Source: Nostoc sp. 'Peltigera membranacea cyanobiont' 210A
Lineage (GTDB): Bacteria > Cyanobacteriota > Cyanobacteriia > Cyanobacteriales > Nostocaceae
NCBI RefSeq assembly: GCF_002246015.1
Contig: NZ_NOLJ01000006.1
Span: forward strand, 485,722 to 545,456
DNA length: 59,735 nt
Reading direction: 5' to 3'
A program made the translations under genes and the position numbers. A model generated the notes under the pieces. It searched no databases, had not been told where the DNA came from, and saw only the letters and a list, made by a program, of their open reading frames with translations. Below are positions 1 to 9,496 of the stretch, one piece after another (positions within the stretch are counted from its first letter, which is position 1; each line of letters starts with the position of its first letter).

Positions 1-100
1 TCCCAGCCTCCCTCTCCGAAACGGAAAGGGAGGAGCAAGGAAAAATTCAGCTTTTTGCTCCCCTCTCCGTGTCGGAGAGGGGCTGGGGGAGAGGTCAAAT
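1..100. repeat. GC-rich inverted repeat, possibly the end of a MITE-like element
   Basis: A CCAGCCTCCCTCTCCG-type arm near the left edge is answered by an inverted GGAGAGGGGCTGGGG-type arm at about 76-92, around an AT-rich centre. Such imperfect inverted elements are common in Nostoc spacers. The window begins inside it or at its edge, so the ends cannot be set. No coding sense. Confidence 0.5.
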
Positions 101-267
101 AAAACTTGTCGAACTCACGTTAACTGATATTGTTAGGGAAATATGATTTAGAGTTGCTAAATATCAAAGCTCTTGATAAGCTGAAACACCAATATATATA
201 AGCCTTCTGGCGGTTTTTCTCTCTTCACATCCCCGAAGATGCCGACGCGATATAGGAGTGTTTTTTA

Positions 268-696
268 GTGAACGCAGCTGAACAGGCAACGAACCTTGAA
301 CTCGCCAGCAACATTGCCACGGTAGTTAATTTGTTCAAATTCGAGTTTCCTGATGCCAAATCCGATCTCAAACCCTGGAAAAATGACCCGGAAACTAGGG
401 AGTTAGTCGATCCCGATTCTATAGATATTGGCTTTCACTTTCCTGGTATTAGCAAATCTTGGCGAAGTCGCAGTATTTTAATTCAAATCCGATTTTATCA
501 AGATCCCATCAATAATTCCCGGCGTGCGATCGGCGTGGAGGTAGCTGGATTCGATCATCGCGGTGAGGCGTGGCGACTTTCTACGGTAGAAAACTGGAAT
601 GTTGTCGGCACATCTTCGCCTTCTGGTGAAATCGAGGATAAGCTCAAACAAATTTGCCGACAGATTTTAGAAATTTTCAATAAACAAAGTGAATAA
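268..696 (+). CDS. Hypothetical protein, 142 aa
   Basis: I do not recognise this family. The frame opens with GTG, preceded by a good ribosome-binding site (TAGGAG at 253-258), which decides the start. The product is soluble and mildly acidic, with no signal peptide or membrane segment. Residues about 1-35 look helical and are followed by a mixed beta-rich middle (SILIQIRFYQ, AIGVEVAGF) and a C-terminal helix ending in KQSE. The gene stands alone, with a repeat upstream and 186 bp before the next gene. That spacer contains a 'ctctgtgttctctgcggctctgtgg' copy of the CCACAGAGACGCAGAGA repeat found elsewhere in the window. Function unknown. Confidence 0.7.
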   Translation: MNAAEQATNLELASNIATVVNLFKFEFPDAKSDLKPWKNDPETRELVDPDSIDIGFHFPGISKSWRSRSILIQIRFYQDPINNSRRAIGVEVAGFDHRGEAWRLSTVENWNVVGTSSPSGEIEDKLKQICRQILEIFNKQSE

Positions 697-882
697 GGTA
701 CTTCCAAATAAAAAATATCCCAAAACAGACACAAAACCCCTCTCATTTCTCCTCTCTCTGTGTTCTCTGCGGCTCTGTGGTTCGTTTATTTAGATAATTA
801 GAAGTCCCTAAAATCAACTTGTGTCAGAGAAAGTAGTGAGGAATAATACAGAGGATTGCGATCGCTAGCCAGCCTTATCACA

Positions 883-3207
883 ATGACTACTGTAATATTT
901 GTACATGGCACAGGCATTAGAGAACGAGAATATAACGAAACCTTTCAGATAATTGAGCAAAAAATTCACGCCCAACGTCCTGATATCAAAGTTTCTCCCT
1001 GCCTTTGGGGTGTATTAGGTGCAAAGTTCAATGAGAATCGGGCATCAGTACCCTTGGAGAATGCGACACTGGCTTTATCTCAAGGAGAAGAAGACGCAGA
1101 TATTGTATTGTGGGGGCAATTATACCGAGATTGTCTGTATGAATTACGGCTGTTGTCTTTGAAACCGATTGAGTCAGGAAATCCCTTTGGGGAAGAACCA
1201 GGGGATGTTTTACAATCTCGTGTAGCGAGTCTCACTCCGACATTGGAACTGCAAGCTAAGTTGCAAGAGGCGGGAATTGCAGAGGTATTTGAGCCAGCAC
1301 GAGAGGCGGTTATCCACAGTGAACCGTATGAACGGGCATTGCTCACAGTTTCCGAATCTGATTTGAGTGAATATTATGCACCAATAGCTAGAGCAGTTGT
1401 GGCTCAAGCAATGTTTATTAGCGAACTGCAAGAAAAATTTCCCCCCATACTCACCGATGCCCAATTGCGGGATGAAGTTGTGGAATTGCTGACTCTGGCT
1501 TTGGGAGAGGCGGAGTTAGGATTGGGTAGCTGGTTGTTAAAGCCACTTGTTGAATTAGCACAGCACTATTGTCAAGCAATGGTAGCAATAGCGCGGAACA
1601 TCCCTCAGAAACCCGCACTCAGAGAGATTGCTGAAGCAACCCTTGCTATTCCTCACCTTGCAGAAGTTGCCACAGTTGATCAAGATTGGATCAGCAATGA
1701 AGATTTAATTTCGGCTGTTGTTGGCTTAGGTAGATTTTACGAACGACAAGGGACTGACGAGCAAGTTTTACTTTGGTATGAACAAAGTCTATCAGCTGCT
1801 AGAGAACGTTTCGGGGATGAACACCCGAATGTGGCAACTTGCCTGAACAATTTGGCATTACTTTACCTTTCTCAGGGAAGGTATAGCCAAGCTAAACCCC
1901 TTTTCATCCAAGCATTGGCACTCAGGTGCAAGCTGCTAGGAGCAGAACATCCATCTGTCGCTACTAGTCTCAACAACCTAGCGAATCTCTACAACTCTCA
2001 AGGCAGATACAGCCAAGCCGAACCCTTTTACATCCAAGCATTGGCACTCAGGCGTCAACTGCTGGGAGAAGAACATCCATCTGTCGCCTCTAGCCTCAAC
2101 AACCTAGCGAATCTCTACAACTCTCAAGGCAGATACAGCCAAGCCGAACCCTTTTACATCCAAGCATTGGCACTCAGGCGTCAACTGCTGGGAGAAGAAC
2201 ATCCATCTGTCGCCTCTAGCCTCAACAACCTAGCGAATCTCTACAACTCTCAAGGCAGATACAGCCAAGCCGAACCCTTTTACATCCAAGCATTGGCACT
2301 CAGGCGTCAACTGCTGGGAGAAGAACATCCATCTGTCGCCTCTAGCCTCAACAACCTAGCGTTACTCTACTACTCCCAAGGCAGATACAACCAAGCCGAA
2401 TCCCTTTACATCCAAGCATTGGCACTTTTGCGTCAACTGCTAGGAGCAGAACATCCATCTGTTGCTACTAGTCTCAACAACCTAGCGAATCTCTACAACT
2501 CTCAAGGCAGATACAGCCAAGCCGAACCCTTTTACATCCAAGCATTGGCACTTTTGCGTCAACTGCTGGGAGAAGAACATCCATCTGTCGCCTCTAGCCT
2601 CAACAACCTAGCGAATCTCTACTACTCCCAAGGCAGATACAGCCAAGCCGAACCCCTTTACATCCAGGCATTGGCACTCATGCGTCAACTGCTGGGAGAA
2701 GAACATCCATCTGTCGCCTCTAACCTCAACAACCTAGCGAATCTCTACTACTCCCAAGGCAGATACAGCCAAGCCGAACCCCTTTACATCCAAGCATTGG
2801 CACTCATGCGTCAACTGCTGGGAGAAGAACATCCATCTGTCGCCTCTAACCTCAACAACCTAGCGTCACTCTACAACTCCCGAGGCAGATATAGCGAAGC
2901 CGAACCCCTTTACATTCAAGCATTGGCACTCAGGCGTCAACTGCTGGGGGATGAACACCCGGATGTGGCAACTAGCCTGAACAATTTGGCAGAACTCTAT
3001 CGTTCACAGGCAATGTACAACGATGCCGAACCTTTCTACATCCAAGCTTTGGCGATTGCTGAACAAAGGTTAGGGGCAAATCATCCCAATACAATAACCT
3101 TTCGTGAAAATCTAGAATACTTGCGCCAGAATCGTCAGCCTTTATTCAGGCAGAATCGTCAGCCTTTATTCAGGAGAAGGGTTGCTTTTGTCTCTCGTTC
3201 GTTTTAG
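883..3207 (+). CDS. Kinesin-light-chain-type TPR protein with hydrolase-like N terminus
   Basis: About 774 residues. The N terminus reads TVIFVHGTGIRE, which looks like the first strand and oxyanion loop of an alpha/beta hydrolase, but I see no GxSxG nucleophile motif after it. The hydrolase part therefore looks vestigial or reduced. A helical linker follows to about residue 290. From there to about residue 750 there are ten 42-residue TPR units of the kinesin-light-chain type (LGEEHPSVASSLNNLANLY, then SQGRYSQAEP), a degenerate leading unit and a final half unit. The C-terminal tail repeats RQNRQPLF. These proteins usually act as protein-binding scaffolds; the partner is unknown. The frame is also open from a TTG at 856, but ATG 883 starts exactly at the conserved TVIFVHG strand and is preferred. 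Confidence 0.75.
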   Translation: MTTVIFVHGTGIREREYNETFQIIEQKIHAQRPDIKVSPCLWGVLGAKFNENRASVPLENATLALSQGEEDADIVLWGQLYRDCLYELRLLSLKPIESGNPFGEEPGDVLQSRVASLTPTLELQAKLQEAGIAEVFEPAREAVIHSEPYERALLTVSESDLSEYYAPIARAVVAQAMFISELQEKFPPILTDAQLRDEVVELLTLALGEAELGLGSWLLKPLVELAQHYCQAMVAIARNIPQKPALREIAEATLAIPHLAEVATVDQDWISNEDLISAVVGLGRFYERQGTDEQVLLWYEQSLSAARERFGDEHPNVATCLNNLALLYLSQGRYSQAKPLFIQALALRCKLLGAEHPSVATSLNNLANLYNSQGRYSQAEPFYIQALALRRQLLGEEHPSVASSLNNLANLYNSQGRYSQAEPFYIQALALRRQLLGEEHPSVASSLNNLANLYNSQGRYSQAEPFYIQALALRRQLLGEEHPSVASSLNNLALLYYSQGRYNQAESLYIQALALLRQLLGAEHPSVATSLNNLANLYNSQGRYSQAEPFYIQALALLRQLLGEEHPSVASSLNNLANLYYSQGRYSQAEPLYIQALALMRQLLGEEHPSVASNLNNLANLYYSQGRYSQAEPLYIQALALMRQLLGEEHPSVASNLNNLASLYNSRGRYSEAEPLYIQALALRRQLLGDEHPDVATSLNNLAELYRSQAMYNDAEPFYIQALAIAEQRLGANHPNTITFRENLEYLRQNRQPLFRQNRQPLFRRRVAFVSRSF
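1936..2946 (+). repeat. Tandem 126-bp TPR-coding repeats, nearly identical
   Basis: Eight consecutive 126-bp units encode 42-residue TPRs. Several are almost identical at the nucleotide level (for example the units starting near 2062, 2188 and 2314), including synonymous positions. This points to recent unequal exchange or conversion rather than old duplication. Copy number is likely to vary between strains and may be mis-assembled from short reads. Confidence 0.85.
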
Positions 3208-3413
3208 CAATTTAGGTAATCTACACCGTCTACATTATCCGTCTGGGATTTAAATTTTAGTCTCATAAGTAGGCAATATAATTAATTACACAATGTCATT
3301 GCAAATGCAGTGAAGCGAAATAATGCGATCGCAACGCCTAAGACTACTTCTCTACGATATGCTTTGCGAAGGGTGCGATCGCACTAACTGTAAATATTTT
3401 TGTTTATCTACTT

Positions 3414-3644
3414 AATGAGCCTTTGAACTCCATTAAAGAGTCTTTTAGCTCCATTAATGAGTCTTTTAGCTCCATTAATGAGTCTTTTAGCTCCATTAAT
3501 GAGTCTCTGAACTCCATTAAAGAGTCTTTTAGCTCCATTAAAGAGGCTTTGAACTCCATTAATGAGTCTTTTAGCTCCATTAAAGAGTCTTTGAACTCCA
3601 TTAATGAGTCTTTTAGCTCCATTAATGAGTCTTTTAGCTCCATT
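3414..3644. repeat. 21-bp tandem array, 11 units (array 1)
   Basis: Eleven complete 21-bp units of the form AA(T/A)GAGTCTTT(T/G)A(G/A)CTCCATT, plus a decaying twelfth. Variation is confined to a few positions (AATGAG/AAAGAG, TTTTAGCTC/TTTGAACTC). Because 21 is a multiple of three, open frames appear on both strands across the array. They are repeat artefacts and not listed as genes. A related array lies at 38836-39066 between nirA and nrtP. It shares the AGTCTTTGAACTC core and also has 11 units. Confidence 0.9.
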
Positions 3645-3668
3645 AATGAGTCTGTTTTCATTGATCAA

Positions 3669-3697
3669 ATCCCCGACTTCTTCAAGAAATCGGGGAT
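3669..3697. repeat. Palindromic hairpin at the end of the 21-bp array
   Basis: ATCCCCGACTTCTT and its near-perfect complement AAGAAATCGGGGAT form a 29-bp stem-loop directly after the array. It has no T tract, so it is better read as an interspersed Nostoc palindrome than as a terminator. Confidence 0.6.
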
Positions 3698-3770
3698 CTA
3701 AATCTAGCTTAAGTACGTAGCTTACCATCTGATGTTTCGGTGCGTTAGCCTACGGTATAACACACCCTAC

Positions 3771-3899
3771 TGGCGTGTCAAGGCTAAAATGTTGCAATAA
3801 ATTTTCTTGTGGGGCGGGCATCTTGCCCGCCAATTAGGACGGGCTAGAAGCCCATCCCACAAGAGTTTGCTAATGCACAAATTTAGTCTTGACACGCCA
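3771..3899. mobile_element. 129-bp MITE-like element with CTAC target duplication
   Basis: The ends are TGGCGTGTCAAGGCTAAA and the inverse of TGGCGTGTCAAGACTAAA (17 of 18 matching). A 4-bp direct repeat CTAC flanks the element (3767-3770 and 3900-3903). The inside carries a second inverted pair (CTTGTGGGGCGGGC ... CCCATCCCACAAG). It has no coding capacity. It sits 16 bp beyond the catalase stop codon. Confidence 0.65.
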
Positions 3900-3915
3900 C
3901 TACGAAACTATGAGG

Positions 3916-5409
3916 CTACCAGTTACCTACAGGTTGAGCAGTAGCACCCAGCATTGAGGGATCGATTGAAATGCCCAATCCTTCAGCTACACGACGACCA
4001 TAAGAAATATCTGCCCGGAAGAAGTGGCAAAGTTGACGCATTTGGATGTCTTCCCTTGCTTGAGAGAGACTGCCGACGATATTATGAGCCAGACGCTCCT
4101 GCTGCTCAGGAGTTAGTAACCGATACAGATTACCTGCTTGCGTATAATCGTCGTTTCCTTCACGATGACTGTAACGATCGACTGTGACATCGCCTAAATG
4201 ACTAGGTGGTTCTGCATAAGCTGGATTTTCTTTGGGCGTACCTTCAGCACTATTCGGTTCATAGTTAGGAACGCTACCGCCGTTGTTCCCCGGAGCCATA
4301 AAGCCATCTCGCTGATAATGCATCACTGGACATTTGGGCTGGTTAACAGGTAGTTGCTGATAGTTACCACCCAAGCGATACCGTTGAGCATCTGGGTAAG
4401 AAAAGATGCGAGCTTGCAGCATTTTGTCTGGAGAAAAACTAACGCCAGGAACCACTGCACTAGGGCTAAAAGCAGCTTGCTCTACTTCGGCGAAATAATT
4501 CTCAGGGTTACGATTTAGCTCTAATATCCCGACTTCAATTAAAGGATATTCCCCTTGTTTCCAAACTTTGGTCAAGTCAAAAGGATTATCAGGATGTTTT
4601 GCCGCTTGCTCCTCGGTCATCACCTGAATACACATCCGCCATTTGGGATAGTCACCTTGAGCGATCGCTTCAAACAGATCGTGAGTTGCATGATCGGGAT
4701 CTTCGCCCTTAATCTTAGCGGATTCTTCCTCTGTCAAGGTTTGATGCCCTTGCAGATTCTTAAAGTGAAATTTACACCAAACGCGATCGCCCTCGGTATT
4801 AATTAAACTGAAGGTGTGGCTACCAAAACCGTCCATGTGTCGATGGGTTTTGGGAATTCCCCGATCTGAAAAGAGGATCGTTACTTGGTGAAGCGATTCT
4901 GGACTGAGTGACCAAAAATCCCACTTTGCATTCTGATCTTTGCAATTGGTTTGGGGATTACGCTTTTGGGTATGGATAAAATCAGGAAACTTCAAAGGGT
5001 CGCGGATGAAGAAAATAGGGGTATTGTTACCTACAAGATCCCAGTTACCCTCCTCAGTATAAAACTTGAGGGAAAAACCTCTAGGGTCGCGCTCGGCATC
5101 TGCTGAACCTTTTTCTCCTCCGACTGTAGAAAAACGCAAGAGAAGTTCCGTTTTCTTGCCAATTTCAGAAAAAAGTTTGGCTTTACTGTAGCGGGTAATG
5201 TCATTGGTAATAGTCAAAGTGCCGTGAGCAGCAGCACCTTTAGCGTGGACAACTCTTTCAGGAATACGTTCTCTGTTGAAATGAGCCAGCTTTTCTAAGA
5301 GATGAAAATCTTGTATTAATACAGGGCCACGCGCTCCAGCTGTAAGTGAGTTCTGGTTATCGCTAACTGGAATACCGTCAGCAGTTGTCAAGTTTTGGGG
5401 TTCAGTCAT
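3916..5409 (-). CDS. Monofunctional heme catalase
   Basis: 497 residues, a small-subunit (clade 3 type) heme catalase that dismutates hydrogen peroxide to water and oxygen in the cytoplasm. The distal histidine is His55 in ERVVHAKGAAAHG, the distal asparagine lies in DLVGNNTPIFFIRDP, and the proximal heme-ligand tyrosine lies in RIFSYPDAQRYRLG. The catalase signature FSTVGGEKGSADAERDPRGF is intact and the length is normal. ATG 5409 is supported by GGAGAG 11 nt upstream. Transcribed alone, with a MITE downstream and eboF 204 bp upstream on the same strand. The AT-rich upstream spacer should hold its promoter; I see no clear operator. Confidence 0.95.
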   Translation of the reverse strand: MTEPQNLTTADGIPVSDNQNSLTAGARGPVLIQDFHLLEKLAHFNRERIPERVVHAKGAAAHGTLTITNDITRYSKAKLFSEIGKKTELLLRFSTVGGEKGSADAERDPRGFSLKFYTEEGNWDLVGNNTPIFFIRDPLKFPDFIHTQKRNPQTNCKDQNAKWDFWSLSPESLHQVTILFSDRGIPKTHRHMDGFGSHTFSLINTEGDRVWCKFHFKNLQGHQTLTEEESAKIKGEDPDHATHDLFEAIAQGDYPKWRMCIQVMTEEQAAKHPDNPFDLTKVWKQGEYPLIEVGILELNRNPENYFAEVEQAAFSPSAVVPGVSFSPDKMLQARIFSYPDAQRYRLGGNYQQLPVNQPKCPVMHYQRDGFMAPGNNGGSVPNYEPNSAEGTPKENPAYAEPPSHLGDVTVDRYSHREGNDDYTQAGNLYRLLTPEQQERLAHNIVGSLSQAREDIQMRQLCHFFRADISYGRRVAEGLGISIDPSMLGATAQPVGNW

Positions 5410-5612
5410 GGTTAAAGAAGCTCTCCATGTAAGTTACTCAGATTGCCCACAGTACATTTTAGTCAGTAGATAGATACCTACAGATAGAACAATCTAATTC
5501 ATAGTCATAACGAGTTTACATAAAAATCATACTCGATATGATTATGAATTACAAGGAATTTTTTTGTATTTTACTAAGATGTAGAGACGATATATCTTCT
5601 CTATACTGCCTT

Positions 5613-6986
5613 TCAGGTATTTAAATGTTTGAGAATCAACGAGCAAACATCTGTCGCCTCAATTTGATCTTCATTAACTAGGTGAGTCTGATGGGTGATA
5701 AATAGAGGCCCTTCATCAACAGAAGTGGTAACGTTACCGTGAGAACCACGCACCAGGGAAGCATCCAGAGGAATCACATCCATAAGATAGCGAAAACCCA
5801 GTTGTTTCTTAAGTAACTTGAGAGCAATTTTTCCTTGAGGAAATTTTATTTGCGGATCGAGGAAAAGTTCTACAGGATCGTAACCAGGTTTGCGGTGGAT
5901 ATCTACAGTTCTAGCAAAATCAGGCGCTTTCGCATCATCGAGCCAATAATAATAGGTAAACCAAGCGTCAGATTGAGCGATCGCTACCAACTCTCCCGAT
6001 CTAGGATGATCGAGATGGTAGGCTTGTTTACCCTCTTCATCCAACACTTGCGCCACGCCTTCAGTCGCTTCTAAAAGCGATCGCACTTTGGGGATGTACG
6101 CCGGATCGTTCACATATACATGAGCAATTTGATGATCGGCAACGGCAAAGGCAATGCTAGCACCAAAATCGAGCAGTTCTCGCCCTAATTCTTCTCGCAC
6201 AGCTATTAAACCGTTTTCTCGTAGTACGCGGTTCAAATCTACCGCTTTAGAAACTGGTGTAATACCATACTCAGAAAGAATAATTACCTGAGTATTACGT
6301 GCTTGATAATATTCAATTAAATCGCCACAAACAGCATCAATTTCTCGCAAATCTGCTTGAATCTCTGTTTGATTGTTACCAAATTTTTGCAGACAGTAAT
6401 CTAAATGTGGTAGATAAACTAGTGATAATGTCGGGCTGTAGCGTTCCTCAATCCATTTAGCAGAATTGGCGATCCATTGGCTAGAACTAATGGTAGTTTT
6501 TGGCCCCCAGAAATCGAACAGAGGGAAATTTCCTAAATCAGATTGAATTTGCGATCGCACATCACTAGGATGGGTATAAATATCAGGTAATTTTCTCCCA
6601 TCTGCGGGATACATTGGGCGCGGCGTAATAGCATAATCTGCTGTCGAGTACATGTTGTACCACCAAAAAAGGTTGGCACAAGTGAAGTTTGGATCGATTG
6701 ATTTAGCTATTTCCCAAACTTTGGGAGCCTGTACTAGTTTATTAGATTGTCGCCAAAACTTCACTTCACATTCATCGCGGAAGTACCAACCATTAGCGAC
6801 AATTCCATGTTCATTAGGCAATTTTCCTGTTAAATAAGTAGCTTGAACAGAACAAGTCACAGCAGGTAGTACTTTTTCTATAGAAGCTACCTGCCCCTTC
6901 GCAGCCCAAGAAGATAAAAACGGCGTATTTTCTCCTAATAAGCTGGGCGTTAACCCCACGACATTTAGAACAACTGTTTTCTGCAT
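5613..6986 (-). CDS. eboF: EboF, alkaline-phosphatase-superfamily phosphodiesterase/nucleotide pyrophosphatase
   Basis: 457 residues of the type I phosphodiesterase/nucleotide pyrophosphatase fold. The N terminus VVLNVVGLTPSLLGENTP carries the first metal site region. AVTCSVQATYLTGKLPNEHG holds the nucleophile segment and the conserved NEHGI. VYLPHLDYCLQKFG and ILSEYGI follow the spacing of the further metal ligands. In the ebo cluster this protein is linked to export of scytonemin precursors to the periplasm in Nostoc punctiforme; the exact substrate is not known. Last gene of the minus-strand ebo run, 111 bp downstream of eboE. ATG 6986 has AGAGAGG-like sequence just upstream (complement of 6997-7003). 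Confidence 0.9.
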   Translation of the reverse strand: MQKTVVLNVVGLTPSLLGENTPFLSSWAAKGQVASIEKVLPAVTCSVQATYLTGKLPNEHGIVANGWYFRDECEVKFWRQSNKLVQAPKVWEIAKSIDPNFTCANLFWWYNMYSTADYAITPRPMYPADGRKLPDIYTHPSDVRSQIQSDLGNFPLFDFWGPKTTISSSQWIANSAKWIEERYSPTLSLVYLPHLDYCLQKFGNNQTEIQADLREIDAVCGDLIEYYQARNTQVIILSEYGITPVSKAVDLNRVLRENGLIAVREELGRELLDFGASIAFAVADHQIAHVYVNDPAYIPKVRSLLEATEGVAQVLDEEGKQAYHLDHPRSGELVAIAQSDAWFTYYYWLDDAKAPDFARTVDIHRKPGYDPVELFLDPQIKFPQGKIALKLLKKQLGFRYLMDVIPLDASLVRGSHGNVTTSVDEGPLFITHQTHLVNEDQIEATDVCSLILKHLNT

Positions 6987-7097
6987 AAACTTAATCCTCT
7001 CTTATACCAATTTGAAAAAATTAACTAGAAATGCACCATAATGCATCTCTACAGATTTAAACTCAAAAATCCAGTTCAAATCTTAATTAATTACGAA

Positions 7098-8324
7098 TTA
7101 CGAATTACGAATTATTTTTAATACCCACTCATATTCACGCTGAATAGAAGTCAGCATATCTATCTTCATTTCTGACGGCAATACATCCCAAGTGTAAGTT
7201 TCAATTTCTAAATGTGAACAAGCATTATTTGTCTGAAGTAGCTGTAAAACAGTAGCAATGTCATCTTGCGTAGATTGCAAAATTTGATAATCATGAATAA
7301 AAATTGGCACATGGAAGTGAGTGCGCCATTCTTCAGCTAGAGATTGCTCTAAATGTGGTAATGCAGTTATTAAATCAGGATAGTGATGGAGTGTACCATC
7401 GCTACGACGTTCTATTACCTGGTGAAGATAGGTAGATTCTGCAAAAGGACGTAAGCGTTCAACTATCAAACTACGCTTCTCAACCTCAGCAGGTATTTTT
7501 ACTTTAATTGCAGCGCTGATTTGAATTTTGCCAATCTTAATTCCTGCCGATTGCAAACGTGTAAATACAGATTCTGGTTCCTCATATTCAACCGAAAAAT
7601 GGCAGGTGTCATAGCAAACCCGAACGTGTTCTAGCAATTTCATTTCTGCTAAATTCTGCTCAATGTTTAATTTTTGTGATAAATAATTCCCACCAATGGG
7701 TAATAACCAATTCTGATAGAAATCAATTACTTCTGAGGTATTTTCAATTAATCCATCAGGTTCAGGTTCTAAATCGATATGAAGTATCTTTCCTGTTTCT
7801 TCACGGATACGAATCATTTCTACAACAACAGATGCGATGTTCAAACAACTCTTTTTCAGAACAGTCTCGAAAGTTGTTTGGTCTTTTACCCACCAAGGTT
7901 TATAGGATAATGGTAGTGTAGAAATTCCGCCATCAAGCCCTTGGGGTAATAGACTCGCTAAAATGTGTGCCAAGTTTAATGTATAATTAGCTCGTTCTTG
8001 TGTAGACCAATCTGGTGCATAAACTTGGTCTTTTACCACCTGTCGATGAAATCCGCCATAAGGGAATCCGTTTAAGGTGAAAACATATAAATCTTGTTGA
8101 ATGAGCCAAGCTTGGAATTGAGCCAAGTTATTACTTTCTAAAAGTTCTTTTGCAGCAACATCTGCTAACCTCAAGCCAATACCAAAAGGTTCTGTTGGCG
8201 ATAAACGTGACTTGAGTTCGGGAATGTACTTCTCTAAATTAGCGAAAACCTCTAGCCAACTTTCACCAGGATGAATATTGCTGCAATAAGTTAAGTGAAA
8301 ATTATTGTTTTTTGTAATTTTCAT
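7098..8324 (-). CDS. eboE: EboE, xylose-isomerase-like TIM-barrel protein
   Basis: 408 residues, similar to sugar phosphate isomerases/epimerases with a TIM barrel. Recognisable elements are LTYCSNIHPGESW at the N terminus, FTLNGFPYGGFH, HIDLEPEPDG (likely metal-binding Glu), VCYDTCHFSVEYE (Asp/His) and IFIHDYQILQ. The family is called metabolite traffic protein EboE in the ebo cluster. The reaction is not established. It lies between eboC and eboF. The spacer to eboC (147 bp) carries an 11-bp-stem palindrome. The 3' side has three copies of an ATTACGAATT-type short repeat (7088-7112), which also occurs near 59620 and 59700. Confidence 0.88.
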   Translation of the reverse strand: MKITKNNNFHLTYCSNIHPGESWLEVFANLEKYIPELKSRLSPTEPFGIGLRLADVAAKELLESNNLAQFQAWLIQQDLYVFTLNGFPYGGFHRQVVKDQVYAPDWSTQERANYTLNLAHILASLLPQGLDGGISTLPLSYKPWWVKDQTTFETVLKKSCLNIASVVVEMIRIREETGKILHIDLEPEPDGLIENTSEVIDFYQNWLLPIGGNYLSQKLNIEQNLAEMKLLEHVRVCYDTCHFSVEYEEPESVFTRLQSAGIKIGKIQISAAIKVKIPAEVEKRSLIVERLRPFAESTYLHQVIERRSDGTLHHYPDLITALPHLEQSLAEEWRTHFHVPIFIHDYQILQSTQDDIATVLQLLQTNNACSHLEIETYTWDVLPSEMKIDMLTSIQREYEWVLKIIRNS

Positions 8325-8405
8325 TTTCTAGCTCTATCCTTTGTATATGTAATCTGTTTTCTTTGGCTTAAACTATTTCACAAAATACTTGCTACATATT
8401 CATGG

Positions 8406-8433
8406 GTAGGGGCGCATAGATGTGCGCCCCTAC
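8406..8433. repeat. Palindromic hairpin between eboC and eboE
   Basis: GTAGGGGCGCA and TGCGCCCCTAC form a perfect 11-bp stem with a 6-nt loop. No T tract follows on either strand. Probably an interspersed cyanobacterial palindrome; it could fold in the ebo transcript and modulate eboE. Confidence 0.6.
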
Positions 8434-8471
8434 AGCCGATTAATGGTATTACTGGATGTACACATTCAAAT

Positions 8472-9404
8472 TTAAGTAACAGCAAATACTTTTGCTAACT
8501 TCATCGAAATGGGTAACAAGATTAGAACTAATAAACCGTAATACAAACCAGCAAAACCAGATGCAACGGTTGCATCTAAGACTATTAGAGATAAAACACC
8601 TATTTTCACAGCATTGCGGATATTTTCGGCTATCGGTTCTCGTGCCGCTTTGATAAAGTTAGGCAAGATTCTAATAGCTAATAAAATAGCGAATGGTAGG
8701 GCTGCGATCGCTCTATACTCTTCTAATAATCCTAAAGCTAAAACTGCTGTCAAAACTATTGCAATTAGCAGTAGTGCGAGTACTCCCGTAATCTTCTTAC
8801 CTCCGTGAACTTCACCTTGGCTAATTGCGGTGATAGCAGCAATATAAACAACAGGAATCAGTGCTAAATACCAACGCTCTCCGATTATTTCGGGTACAGC
8901 ACTTACACCTAATAATAAGTTACTGCCACGGCACAAACCCATATTTAAAGGGCCGAAAAAAGGATGATGTTTGGCGAGTGAGTTATAGAGGAGGCATGAA
9001 AGAGTAATAAATGTTGCGATCGCAGCACTCAACAACGATACTTGAAAAGCAGCTACAATCCCGATTGCAAACAGTATACTCCCCAATAAAGTAGCATTTT
9101 GACGAGATACGCGACCACTGGGAATTGCTCTATTTGGTCGCTCTTTTGCATCTAATTCGGCATCAAAAACATCATTAAAAACTATACCGCCGCCATATAA
9201 ACCAGTTGTAGCTAATAACAACCAAGCTAATGGAATTAGTATGGAAAAACTTGCTTCTCCATTCATTAATTGAACAAAAATAATCCCAGAACCAGAAGCA
9301 GCAAAACCTAGAAGAATATCCGCCCAAGCAGTAACAATATTAGCAGGACGCATCAATTCCAGATAACCCCGCCAGCTTTGAAAATTTAAGCTTGCAACAT
9401 TCAC
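8472..9404 (-). CDS. eboC: EboC, UbiA-family membrane prenyltransferase-like protein
   Basis: 310 residues with about eight to nine hydrophobic segments, of the UbiA polyprenyltransferase superfamily. The first Asp-rich motif NDVFDAELDAKERPNR (about residues 77-92) matches the family NDxxDxxxD signature and the CGRGS/CRGSN-type region MGLCRGSNLLLG follows. The second Asp-rich motif is weak, as is usual for EboC. In the ebo cluster it is proposed to prenylate or otherwise process a lipid-linked precursor for export; the substrate is unproven. It lies between eboB and eboE with short spacers, consistent with one operon. Confidence 0.9.
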   Translation of the reverse strand: MNVASLNFQSWRGYLELMRPANIVTAWADILLGFAASGSGIIFVQLMNGEASFSILIPLAWLLLATTGLYGGGIVFNDVFDAELDAKERPNRAIPSGRVSRQNATLLGSILFAIGIVAAFQVSLLSAAIATFITLSCLLYNSLAKHHPFFGPLNMGLCRGSNLLLGVSAVPEIIGERWYLALIPVVYIAAITAISQGEVHGGKKITGVLALLLIAIVLTAVLALGLLEEYRAIAALPFAILLAIRILPNFIKAAREPIAENIRNAVKIGVLSLIVLDATVASGFAGLYYGLLVLILLPISMKLAKVFAVT

Positions 9405-9496
9405 TTATCTGCCTCCCTGCCTAGTAATTTTTCAAAATAAATTGCATATTAAGATGGAAATCTCTCTTGCAATGCCCAATCCCCCCTTCCCATTTT

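Noticed and set aside
3414..3644. CRISPR array
   Set aside because: Units follow each other without spacers, and no cas genes are present; it is a simple tandem repeat. The same holds for 38836-39066 and the 84-bp repeats.
3404..3728. Open frames of 85-106 residues on both strands (heptapeptide repeats)
   Set aside because: They arise from a 21-bp repeat period that keeps all frames open; no start signals and no family.
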